Assembly (NCBI RefSeq): GCF_900112695.1
Contig: NZ_FOMT01000006.1
Location: forward strand, 507,888 to 571,887
Reading direction: 5' to 3'
Length of the DNA stretch: 64,000 bases
From: Paenibacillus catalpae
GTDB taxonomy: Bacteria; Bacillota; Bacilli; Paenibacillales; Paenibacillaceae
Under the pieces are notes generated by a model. That model saw nothing but the letters and a program-made list of their open reading frames with translations, had not been told where the DNA came from and did not search any database. Positions 27,981 to 35,812 of this stretch are shown piece after piece. The number at the start of each line of letters is the position of its first letter. The stretch's first letter is position 1. The position numbers and the translations under genes were made by a program.

Positions 27981-28156
27981 GGAAGGGTAGCAATACATAA
28001 AACAACCGAATCGAAAAAAACTCAGAACTTTTTTTGAACTGAGCGCAACTTTTTGAGCTGCTGTGCGTTTAATTACATGACATTGCAAATAGCGAGGCAT
28101 GTAGTGCCTTGGGACTACTATTATTTCTCGAAGTGGAATGATTTCTCAACTTCCTC

Positions 28157-28185
28157 TTTACGCTATGGATAGCCCATTGTATAAT
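28157..28185 (+). promoter_or_regulatory. SigA promoter of the S-layer gene
   Basis: TTTACG at 28157-28162, exactly 17 nt, TATAAT at 28180-28185. Transcription would start near 28192, giving a leader of about 160-240 nt depending on the start codon used. Confidence 0.75.
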
Positions 28186-28429
28186 GTTAAAGTGGTAGGT
28201 CTTCTCTAGTAATATATTTATATGGTTTTTTCGCAGGTTTACGAGTTTCTGCGACATGTTCTTACATAGGGTTGAAGCATGGCAGCAGACATCATTTATA
28301 TTTCATTTTACTAATTTATGCTCTTATCTCGGGGAAGGGGGTGAATCGGCTATGAGAAAAACGAGCAATTCATTATCTACACAAAACTCTCAACAACCGA
28401 AGGTATTTAGAGGAGGAGAAAAAAAGGTT

Positions 28430-30904
28430 ATGAAAAAAAGTTTAATTTCGCTGGCACTCGCTGGCTCGATGCTTTCCGCTTTGGCAGTTCCTGCGTTTGC
28501 AGCTACTCCATCTGACGTAGTTGGCAAACCGGTTCAAAATGCAGTTGAGGCTCTGACAGCTCTGGGTATTATCAATGGTTATGCTGACGGTACTTTCAAA
28601 CCAGACAACACGATCACTCGCGCTGAGCTGGCTAAAATCGTTATCACAGCTACTGGCAACGCAAGTGCAGCAAACCTGATGGCTAACACGCCTCCAGCGT
28701 TTAAAGACGTTAAAAAAGGCGTTTGGTACACAGGCTACATCAATGCTGCTGCAGCTAAAGGCTTTATCCAAGGTTACAACGGCAAGTTCCGTCCTAATGA
28801 TACAATTAAGTTCGAAGAAGTAACTGCAATCTTGGTTCGCGCTTTGGGCTACAAAGATAAATACCTGTCCGGTTCGTGGCCTTACAACGTATTGCTGCAA
28901 GCTGACGAAGTAGGTCTGTTCAGCGGTGTTGAACTGGCTCAAGGCACTAACGCTACTCGTGGCGTTGTTGCTGAGCTGACAGAAAACGCTCTGAGCGAAA
29001 ACCTGGTTCAATACGATGCTGACGGCAACGTATCCAACGTTCAAGCAGGTACTCCAAAAGTTGACCAATACCTGATCAACAAATTGGGCACAAGCGCTAC
29101 TGAAGTTGTTAAGCTTTCGGCTTTGACTTCTGACAAAAAAATCGCTTTCGTTACTGGCGATGTAGCAGTTGCTGACAACTACTTCATCACTGGCGGCAAA
29201 AAACTGGCTGACCTGGTTGGTCACTCGGTAAGCGTACTGAAAAACAAAGACGGCAAAGTTATTGCTATCACTGACGCACAAGCAGCTTCCAATAGCATTA
29301 CTACAACTACTAATGCTGCTCCAGCTACAACAACATTCGAAAGAAGCACAACTGCTTCTGCGAAAACATTCACTATCGGTGGCACAACTTACACTACTTC
29401 AACTGACTTCGTAGTGTACAACAACACTGATCTGGATGCTGACTTCAATCTGACTGTTACTGGTGCTAAAGAAGTTCAAATCTTCAAAAACAGCGCTGGT
29501 CTGGTTCAAGCAGTACTCGTAAACAACTGGGCATCCAACCTTGTTGTATCTGACATCGTTGCATACTCGAACTACAGCAGAATCGTAGCTAAGAGCGGCT
29601 TCTCTACTAAAGTAGACGCTAACACGTCGATTACTTTGAATGGTAAAGATGCTACATTGGCTGACCTGAAAGCTAACGACGTTATCAACGTTATTGAGAA
29701 CGCTGCTGACAGCGCGCTTAAAATCGTTGCTACTCGTAACGTTGTAACAGGTAAAGTTGAAGCTACTGGTACCGAATCCGGTTCTGCTACTGTTAAAGTA
29801 AGCGGCACTACTTACAAAAACGTTTCCGGCACTGTTCCTACAATCGGCACAGAGTACTCGTTCTTGCTCAATAAAGACAATGAAGTTGTAGCTTACGAGA
29901 CTCCAAATGCAGTAACTGCTAGCGCATATGCGGTTATTTACAGCGTTGAAGCTGGTAAATCGATTATCGTAGACGGTGAAGTTCAAACTGGTTGGACAAA
30001 AGTAGTTTACTACTCCTTGAAAGACCAAAAAGTAATCACAGCCTACACTAAAGATGCTGACACTACAAATAATGCTGCTGCTCTGGCAAACACTATCGTA
30101 GAACTGGGCTTCACTAACGGTGCTATCGATTTGACGGCTGCTCAAGTAAGCGCAGCTGTTGACGTAGTTACTGATGCAGCGGCTGTAACAGCTGATCCTA
30201 CTGCTACAAAACTGACTGTTGGTACTACTAACTATGTTCTGAACAACAACACGATCTACCTCAAAGTAGGTATCGATGCAGCTGATATTACTAAGAACAC
30301 AGTTGCTAATGCTAAAGCTGCAGACGTTGCGAAAAACGACGTAGTAGCAGTTAAAGCTAAAGACGGTGTGGCTCAATATGTAATTATCAAGTCTAAAGGT
30401 GCGGCATCTACTACACTGCCACAAGTACAAGGTGTATTCGTTAGCCAATCCGCAGTTACAACTGCTGACGGTACTTCATACACTGTTAAACTCAACGTTA
30501 AAGGCGAAGAGAAAACATTCGCAATTGGTGCTGCAATCACTGGCGTTGCTAAAAACGACATCGTAACTCTGCAAGATACTGTTACAACTAACGCCGTTTA
30601 CGATGTTACAACTCCGTTTAACACTGAGGCGGCTACTCTGACTGTTAACAACTCTGCGAGAACAATCGTCGCTGGTGGTACTGGTTACATCGTAACTGGC
30701 AACACTCAAGTAGTACTGCTGAAAAAATCCGACGGTACTATCAGCACTGGTGCATTTGCTGACGTAAGTGCAGCTGCAGACGGCACTAACTATGGTGTAG
30801 GCAGCGGTCAATTCAAAGTTATCGTACAAGGTACTGGTGATATGTACGATTCCTCCACTGGTGACGTTGAAGAAGCTGGCGTAATCGTAGTAGTTGCTTA
30901 CTAA
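28430..30904 (+). CDS. Probable main S-layer protein with N-terminal SLH domains
   Basis: 824 aa from the ATG at 28430 (AGGAGG at 28411-28416), beginning with a clean signal peptide MKKSLISLALAGSML… cut after AFA. An in-frame ATG at 28352 with its own GGGAAGGGGGTG would add 26 residues. Three SLH units occupy mature residues about 1-190: the first has ITRAE, the second IKFEE, the third is degenerate. The rest is beta-rich, Thr/Val/Ala-rich and without Cys, as in S-layer arrays. Codon choice is extremely restricted (GCT, GTT, AAC, GGC/GGT, CGC), the mark of very high expression. Own promoter and strong terminator. Confidence 0.87.
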   Translation: MKKSLISLALAGSMLSALAVPAFAATPSDVVGKPVQNAVEALTALGIINGYADGTFKPDNTITRAELAKIVITATGNASAANLMANTPPAFKDVKKGVWYTGYINAAAAKGFIQGYNGKFRPNDTIKFEEVTAILVRALGYKDKYLSGSWPYNVLLQADEVGLFSGVELAQGTNATRGVVAELTENALSENLVQYDADGNVSNVQAGTPKVDQYLINKLGTSATEVVKLSALTSDKKIAFVTGDVAVADNYFITGGKKLADLVGHSVSVLKNKDGKVIAITDAQAASNSITTTTNAAPATTTFERSTTASAKTFTIGGTTYTTSTDFVVYNNTDLDADFNLTVTGAKEVQIFKNSAGLVQAVLVNNWASNLVVSDIVAYSNYSRIVAKSGFSTKVDANTSITLNGKDATLADLKANDVINVIENAADSALKIVATRNVVTGKVEATGTESGSATVKVSGTTYKNVSGTVPTIGTEYSFLLNKDNEVVAYETPNAVTASAYAVIYSVEAGKSIIVDGEVQTGWTKVVYYSLKDQKVITAYTKDADTTNNAAALANTIVELGFTNGAIDLTAAQVSAAVDVVTDAAAVTADPTATKLTVGTTNYVLNNNTIYLKVGIDAADITKNTVANAKAADVAKNDVVAVKAKDGVAQYVIIKSKGAASTTLPQVQGVFVSQSAVTTADGTSYTVKLNVKGEEKTFAIGAAITGVAKNDIVTLQDTVTTNAVYDVTTPFNTEAATLTVNNSARTIVAGGTGYIVTGNTQVVLLKKSDGTISTGAFADVSAAADGTNYGVGSGQFKVIVQGTGDMYDSSTGDVEEAGVIVVVAY

Positions 30905-30922
30905 GATTCGCTGACTTAACTA

Positions 30923-30958
30923 GAAAGCTGAGAGCTTAAGCTCTCAGCTTTCTTTTTT
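30923..30958 (+). terminator. Strong terminator after the S-layer gene
   Basis: GAAAGCTGAGAGC and its exact complement around TTAA, a 13-bp perfect stem, then TTTTTT. Confidence 0.95.
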
Positions 30959-30972
30959 GTTTTTAAGGACAT

Positions 30973-30990
30973 GTTCACATGCTGTTCACA
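30973..30990 (+). promoter_or_regulatory. 11-bp-period direct repeat (PhoP-like) before the 693-aa secreted protein
   Basis: TTCACA at 30974-30979 and 30985-30990, spaced 5 nt. B. subtilis PhoP binds TT(A/T/C)ACA repeats with this period. The site is about 120 nt upstream of the gene. Confidence 0.35.
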
Positions 30991-31107
30991 TACATTCGAT
31001 ATAGTTACGGATATAGACGAAGCAAAGATTTTTAAGATGTACCGAAACTTATGGGATTCCATTATCGTCTATTTAAGTAAATCTAATTATACGGAGTGAA
31101 TGTGACA

Positions 31108-33189
31108 ATGCGGAAAAGCTTTAAACGAACGACAATGCTTGTATCCCTCTTCGTTGCTTTTGTTATGCTGCTCAGTGCGATACCGGTGTCTTTCGCTGCA
31201 TCAAGTTCTTCTGTCAACAAGAAGGTGTATGTAACGAAGGCTTCGTATGTACAGCTGACAGATGCCAGCATAGTACCGAGTGCCAATGGCGCAACGGCTA
31301 GCTTCACCTTTGAATTCTACAACGGCGATAGCTCGTCTATTAATCTTGTAGATTACTGGGCACGCTTAAAGTCCAAAAGCGGAACGAAATATACGCTGAC
31401 TTTGCTAGACAAAGCTAATAAGAAAATGGTCAGCCCGAAGTCCAGCACAACTCTCACGTTCTATAGTGCGGTAGGGCCTAAGGTTACTCTTGATCAACTC
31501 ATTCTAAACTTTGTGAAGTTCGATTTCTCGGTTTCCGGTTATGAGAAAACAATTGGTTCATTTACTTTTCCTGCCGGCTACAATAATGATATTAAACTGG
31601 GCGGATACAAAACGGTTAAAATCGGCAGTTCTAACGTAAATATGCGTGTGGATCAGAACACCGTATCCAAAACAAAGGATTATTATAATGTGAACTTATC
31701 ATTTGTAGCCCGTAATACAAGCCAGATTGGTGTAGCCATTCCGGAGTATAACTACTACTTAAAAACATCTAGCGGCTTGTATAAGTTGAAGCTGAAAAAC
31801 ACTGCAGATTCTAACTTGACGCTTGAGCCTGCTGTACTTAATTCTATTCGACTAACAGGATCGATTCCGAATACCGTTAAAACAACGGGCTGGAAGCTGG
31901 TTATTACTCAAAAAGTAGGGGCAGACAGCAGCCAGGTTGAACTGCCCGTAGCATCGTTTATGGTTCCGTTCTCGCTGGATACCACTCCTGGAACAGCTAA
32001 GCAAGCATTTACGGATGAAAAAGGTACTTATGAAGTCGAATTGCAATCCGTACAGCGTATGCCATGGGGTAATGATGATAATGTAATTGCTAAACTCTCT
32101 ATTAAGAATAAAGAGTCTGTCTACCTGCCATTGCCTGAATTAACAGGTACAATGCTGCTAGATGAGAACATTACGATCAATGGCCAGACCATAAAAAATA
32201 CAGGTGACATCGGATTAGCGCCAGGAGCTTCTACAACCATTAGCTTTATAGGCAAACTGCCTTACGGCTACAATTGGAAGAAATTCGAGCTTCAATTGAA
32301 CGAGAAGTCCGGCACGGAAGATGTTCAAGTAGCAGAAGTAACAAAATCCGCGATTACAGGTATATACTCGGTTGATGCAGGCAAGGTGTATACGCAAAAA
32401 TCGCTTGGCTCCGAGATGAGCGTTAAAGTGACAGACGTGCGTACGTACAAAGGTGATACTACTGATACCTATGCGGTGTTTATGGATGTAATGAATAATC
32501 AGACACGCAGCAAAGTGATGCCGCAATGGACGGGTTACTTCAAATCAGCTGCAGGCAACTACTACGAAGCAACCATTCAGAAGACAGCAACTTCTATAAC
32601 ACCAGGCAATAAAGAACAAATTATCGTATACACTCAGCTTCCTAGCAACGTAAGCCGTGATGGATTGCAGCTGCTGCTTGGTGAAGCCATTGATGCGAAT
32701 GGTCTCATTAAAGGTGCAACTGGTACTCCAACTGGTTATATCCGTGGTGTTCTGTTTGGTCTTCCGGCAGAAAATACAGATCTGACTAACAATCATGCCA
32801 TTAAAGTAGGACCTTATAATATTGATTTTAACTACTTCAACGTATTTGCTGATGGAGAGACACTTGAACTGGACATCGGCAGCAAAGTGCAGCGTGATTA
32901 CAGCTATGATGGGTTTACACAGTCTAAGCTCACCATGGAGTTAGAATATGAACCTGCAGGTGACGTTCTCTGGACGAAGACTATTAGTCTGGAAGGCAAA
33001 GCAGATAATAGCTTAACGTGGAAGATTGGGGACAACTACAACTCCTTAAGCGAAAAAATGGAAACTAATAAGTATTGGAGCAGCTACACATTAAACGTCT
33101 ACGAAACCGTAAACGGCAGCAAGAAAAAGCTGTTTTCCAAAGAAATCCAATTTTCTTCTCTTATCAACTGGCTTGACGGTGAACATTAA
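31108..33189 (+). CDS. Secreted protein of unknown function
   Basis: 693 aa from the ATG at 31108 (GGAGTG 9 nt upstream; in-frame GTG codons at 31096 and 31102 are less well placed). Signal peptide MRKSFKRTTMLVSLFVAFVMLLSAIPVSFA. The mature part is rich in Thr, Ser, Tyr and Asn and predicted beta; repeats of about 120-130 residues look like weakly related beta-sandwich modules (for example YVQLTDASIVPSANG…, and GTYEVELQSVQRMPWG…). No SLH, LPXTG or catalytic motif. Its place between S-layer genes suggests a surface role, but I do not recognise the family. Confidence 0.8.
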   Translation: MRKSFKRTTMLVSLFVAFVMLLSAIPVSFAASSSSVNKKVYVTKASYVQLTDASIVPSANGATASFTFEFYNGDSSSINLVDYWARLKSKSGTKYTLTLLDKANKKMVSPKSSTTLTFYSAVGPKVTLDQLILNFVKFDFSVSGYEKTIGSFTFPAGYNNDIKLGGYKTVKIGSSNVNMRVDQNTVSKTKDYYNVNLSFVARNTSQIGVAIPEYNYYLKTSSGLYKLKLKNTADSNLTLEPAVLNSIRLTGSIPNTVKTTGWKLVITQKVGADSSQVELPVASFMVPFSLDTTPGTAKQAFTDEKGTYEVELQSVQRMPWGNDDNVIAKLSIKNKESVYLPLPELTGTMLLDENITINGQTIKNTGDIGLAPGASTTISFIGKLPYGYNWKKFELQLNEKSGTEDVQVAEVTKSAITGIYSVDAGKVYTQKSLGSEMSVKVTDVRTYKGDTTDTYAVFMDVMNNQTRSKVMPQWTGYFKSAAGNYYEATIQKTATSITPGNKEQIIVYTQLPSNVSRDGLQLLLGEAIDANGLIKGATGTPTGYIRGVLFGLPAENTDLTNNHAIKVGPYNIDFNYFNVFADGETLELDIGSKVQRDYSYDGFTQSKLTMELEYEPAGDVLWTKTISLEGKADNSLTWKIGDNYNSLSEKMETNKYWSSYTLNVYETVNGSKKKLFSKEIQFSSLINWLDGEH

Positions 33190-33219
33190 TAGTCCAGAAA
33201 TAACTGGTTAATCCCATTC

Positions 33220-33252
33220 AAATCTAGTATCTTATTAAGAGATACTAGATTT
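33220..33252 (+). terminator. Terminator hairpin after the 693-aa protein
   Basis: AATCTAGTATCT and AGATACTAGATT form a 12-bp perfect stem, followed by TTTGTTTGTG. Confidence 0.7.
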
Positions 33253-33287
33253 GTTTGTGTAATAGCGTAAGAAAGGAGCTTGTCGAA

Positions 33288-33785
33288 GTGAAGAAATATG
33301 CACTACGGATTGTATTGACAGTGGTTCTTGTAGGAGCAGGCATTATTGCCGGGGTGAACTGGCCGACAACCCTTGAAGCGGAATCAAATGCAACAGTACC
33401 AGGTTCTGCAGATGATCCGGTTGTAACCAAGAGCTATGTAGATGAACAGATTGCGAAAGCAGGTTCCGGATCTGGCGGAGGCTCAGAGCAGCCTGAGACA
33501 GGCGGTACCAGCGCGAAGCTTGAGGTTGTGGCTGTACCTGCCGGTAAGACCCTTATCGCTAATGAAGGCACGGAGGTAGTTGTACGCGCGGGTAAAGCGG
33601 TTGTATATACGACTGACGCGAATGGTATAGCGGATTTGACCGACGGCAAAGATCTAACGAATGGCAAAGCCATCCCTGCTAATCATCACATCCTGTTTCC
33701 TCGGGCAGGGCGCGGTGTGACAACAGCACCAACGTACACCAAATCGTTAACTTTGCTTGTACGCGGTAGTTACGTGATCAAATAA
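33288..33785 (+). CDS. Small secreted or membrane-anchored hypothetical protein
   Basis: 165 aa from GTG 33288, supported by AAAGGAG at 33272-33278; the frame stays open to 33255. An N-terminal hydrophobic helix (about residues 5-22) ends in GVNWP. Then comes VTKSYVDEQIAKA, a Gly/Ser linker, and a compact C-terminal domain (about 75-165, from KLEVVAVPAGKTLIANEGTEVVVRAGKA to LTLLVRGSYVIK) that looks like a small beta-roll. Family not recognised; the VTKSYVDEQI segment is the kind seen beside surface proteins. Confidence 0.7.
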   Translation: MKKYALRIVLTVVLVGAGIIAGVNWPTTLEAESNATVPGSADDPVVTKSYVDEQIAKAGSGSGGGSEQPETGGTSAKLEVVAVPAGKTLIANEGTEVVVRAGKAVVYTTDANGIADLTDGKDLTNGKAIPANHHILFPRAGRGVTTAPTYTKSLTLLVRGSYVIK

Positions 33786-33907
33786 GCCAGAGGCAATGGA
33801 TGATATAGAACATTTTGCCCGGACTGACAATAGGTTATACGCTTCAAACTCGCCGGAAGGACACACAATAAAGCCACGTTCCTAATTCAAATGGAGGTGT
33901 TCTTATT

Positions 33908-34177
33908 ATGAGTCGTTCCAACAAAGTTGTCGTTCCAGATTGCAAAGCTGCACTGAACCAAATGAAGTATGAGATTGCTGCGGAACTTGGTTTGTTTGCT
34001 TCTCATGGCGTTAGCACAGGTGCTGATACGGAGTTTGCTGATGAGCTTGGAGGAGTAAGCGGCGGCACTCGTATTCAATGGAGAGAAGTAACGAGCCGTG
34101 ATGTCGGTTCGATCGGCGGAAGCATTACGCAACGTCTTGTTGCTCAAGCTGAAAAAGTATTAAACGGGTATTCTTAA
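33908..34177 (+). CDS. Alpha/beta-type small acid-soluble spore protein
   Basis: 89 aa. SASP of this type coat and protect spore DNA and are cut by GPR at germination. Signature segments: MKYEIAAELGL (GPR site region, cut expected after Glu) and the C-terminal GSIGGSITQRLVAQAE. It is longer than usual because of an extra stretch (about residues 45-65) between the two conserved blocks. GGAGGTG precedes the ATG. A SigG promoter is expected; upstream TGATATA-N18-GACAATA is only a weak match. Confidence 0.92.
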   Translation: MSRSNKVVVPDCKAALNQMKYEIAAELGLFASHGVSTGADTEFADELGGVSGGTRIQWREVTSRDVGSIGGSITQRLVAQAEKVLNGYS

Positions 34178-34289
34178 GCGCAAACGGCTGTGCCTTCCGA
34201 AGGTGGCGAAGATACGTTTCGCGGTGAAATATAAGCACAGTATAGAGATAATTTATACTTCCTTATATTTTATCAAAAATTGGTATCCG

Positions 34290-34318
34290 TTGACACCAAG
34301 CGACATTTTCGGTATTAT
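34290..34318 (+). promoter_or_regulatory. SigA promoter of metK
   Basis: TTGACA at 34290-34295, 17 nt, TATTAT at 34313-34318. Transcription would begin near 34325. Confidence 0.8.
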
Positions 34319-34331
34319 ACTGTTTTAGAGA

Positions 34332-34412
34332 GTTGTCTAACAACCTTTTCCTACGGGGAAAGGTTCATTTTTTGTGTAGAATGTCTGCACTTATTTCATA
34401 CTAGCTGTAGGA
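34332..34412 (+). promoter_or_regulatory. Attenuator-like metK leader
   Basis: A small hairpin (GTTGT-CTA-ACAAC, 34332-34344) overlaps a 10-bp terminator-like stem (34342-34365, TACG loop) followed by CATTTTTTG. TCCTACGG (34349-34356), inside the second stem, is also complementary to CTGTAGGA (34405-34412), which covers the metK ribosome-binding site. The leader is too short for a SAM-I riboswitch. Confidence 0.5.
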
Positions 34413-34423
34413 GGTTGATACGG

Positions 34424-35632
34424 ATGTCTGTAAAAGGTCGTCACTTGTTTACATCGGAATCGGTTACAGAAGGCCACCCGGATAAGATTTGTGACCAAAT
34501 CTCGGATGCTGTTCTGGACGCGTTTCTCGAAGCTGACCCTTACGCTCGCGTAGCTTGCGAAGTTTCGGTTGCAACTGGTCTTGTACTTGTTATTGGAGAA
34601 ATCAGCTCCCGTGCTGATTATGTCGATATTTCCGCAATTGCTCGCCGTACTATTAAAGAAATTGGTTATACGCGTGCAAAATACGGTTTTGACTCCAGCA
34701 CTTGTGCGGTGTTGACATCGCTTAATGAACAATCCGCGGATATCGCGCAAGGGGTTAACGCTGCGCTTGAGAGCCGCGATGGAAAAGACGTTCAGAAGGA
34801 AAACGAAGATATCGGTGCTGGTGACCAAGGCCTGATGTTTGGTTTTGCAACGAACGAAACACCTGAGCTGATGCCTTTGCCAATCGCATTGTCGCATCGC
34901 ATTGCACGCCGCCTGTCCGAAGTTCGTAAGAACGACACGCTGGGTTACCTGCGTCCGGACGGTAAAACGCAAGTTACAATCGAGTACGTGGACGGCAAAC
35001 CGGTTCGCGTAGACACGATTGTCGTATCGACTCAACACGCTGAAGAAATTTCCCTGGAGCAAATCCAGAAAGATATCCTTGAGCATGTTATCAAACCAGT
35101 TGTTCCTGTTGAGTGGCTGGATGAGCAAACAAAATACTTCATTAACCCTACAGGCCGTTTCGTAATCGGCGGTCCTCAAGGCGATGCTGGTCTGACTGGC
35201 CGCAAAATCATCGTTGATACTTACGGCGGTTATGCTCGTCATGGCGGCGGCGCATTCTCCGGTAAGGATCCAACGAAGGTTGACCGTTCCGCAGCTTATG
35301 CAGCTCGCTATGTAGCGAAAAACATCGTTGCTGCTGGTCTGGCTGACAAATGCGAAATCCAATTGGCTTACGCAATTGGTGTAGCACAGCCGGTATCGAT
35401 CAACGTTGACACTTACGGCACTGGCAAAGTATCGGAAGAAGTTCTGGTTGAAGTAATCAAGAACAACTTCGATCTTCGTCCTGCGGGCATCATCAAAATG
35501 CTGGACCTTCGCCGTCCAATCTACGCTCAAACAGCTGCTTATGGTCACTTCGGCCGTACAGATGTGGATCTCCCTTGGGAGCGCGTGGACAAAGCAGAGA
35601 ACCTTAAAGCAGACGCGCTTGCTGTAAAGTAA
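34424..35632 (+). CDS. metK: S-adenosylmethionine synthetase MetK
   Basis: 402 aa from the ATG at 34424 (TAGGAGG at 34408-34414); the frame is open upstream but those starts fall before the promoter. Makes SAM from methionine and ATP. Signatures: ESVTEGHPDKICDQISD (ATP and Mg), GAGDQGLMFGFATNE, and GGGAFSGKDPTKVDRSAAY (phosphate loop). Length is normal. It stands alone between a spore gene and a surface protein gene, with its own promoter, leader hairpins and terminator. Confidence 0.97.
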   Translation: MSVKGRHLFTSESVTEGHPDKICDQISDAVLDAFLEADPYARVACEVSVATGLVLVIGEISSRADYVDISAIARRTIKEIGYTRAKYGFDSSTCAVLTSLNEQSADIAQGVNAALESRDGKDVQKENEDIGAGDQGLMFGFATNETPELMPLPIALSHRIARRLSEVRKNDTLGYLRPDGKTQVTIEYVDGKPVRVDTIVVSTQHAEEISLEQIQKDILEHVIKPVVPVEWLDEQTKYFINPTGRFVIGGPQGDAGLTGRKIIVDTYGGYARHGGGAFSGKDPTKVDRSAAYAARYVAKNIVAAGLADKCEIQLAYAIGVAQPVSINVDTYGTGKVSEEVLVEVIKNNFDLRPAGIIKMLDLRRPIYAQTAAYGHFGRTDVDLPWERVDKAENLKADALAVK

Positions 35633-35646
35633 GCTCGCCTTAAATT

Positions 35647-35678
35647 AAGCCCTGAATCTTCGGATTCGGGGCTTTTCT
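35647..35678 (+). terminator. Rho-independent terminator after metK
   Basis: AAGCCC-GAATC, TTCG tetraloop, GATTC-GGGGCTT, then TTCTT. Confidence 0.9.
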
Positions 35679-35743
35679 TATGCGATTTTTCGCAGGAAGA
35701 TGCAACCTTTTTGCAACTCTCCTCGACTAATACCGTGTCAGCC

Positions 35744-35771
35744 TAAATTTTTCTAGCCGATTTGCCGACAA
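35744..35771 (+). promoter_or_regulatory. Possible SigD-like promoter of the Ig/SLH gene
   Basis: TAAA at 35744-35747, 16 nt, GCCGACAA at 35764-35771, one base off the SigD -10. The start codon is about 40 nt downstream. It could be coincidence. Confidence 0.3.
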
Positions 35772-35812
35772 ATAGGGTACAAGTGTATTTAGCTGGGGAG
35801 TGATTGCGGGAA

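Larger units (their letters stand above)
27894..28429 (+). other. Long upstream region and leader of the S-layer gene
   Basis: Over 500 bp without a convincing gene. It holds a perfect small palindrome CTAGGTA-CA-TACCTAG at 27965-27980, a weak hairpin with poly-T near 28020-28045 (CTCAG…CTGAG), a strong SigA-type promoter (28157-28185) and tandem in-frame starts with separate ribosome-binding sites (28352 and 28430). Long, multi-signal leaders are typical of S-layer genes. Confidence 0.6.

Noticed and set aside
28442..30829. Long minus-strand frames opposite the S-layer gene
   Set aside because: Their Ser/Cys/Asn-rich composition mirrors the restricted codons of the + strand gene; no start signals.
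34178..34423. SAM-I (S-box) riboswitch before metK
   Set aside because: From the promoter at 34290 there are only about 50 nt before the terminator-like stem, and no S-box core is visible.
34391..35548. A 385-codon minus-strand frame opposite metK
   Set aside because: Shadow of metK, no recognisable family.
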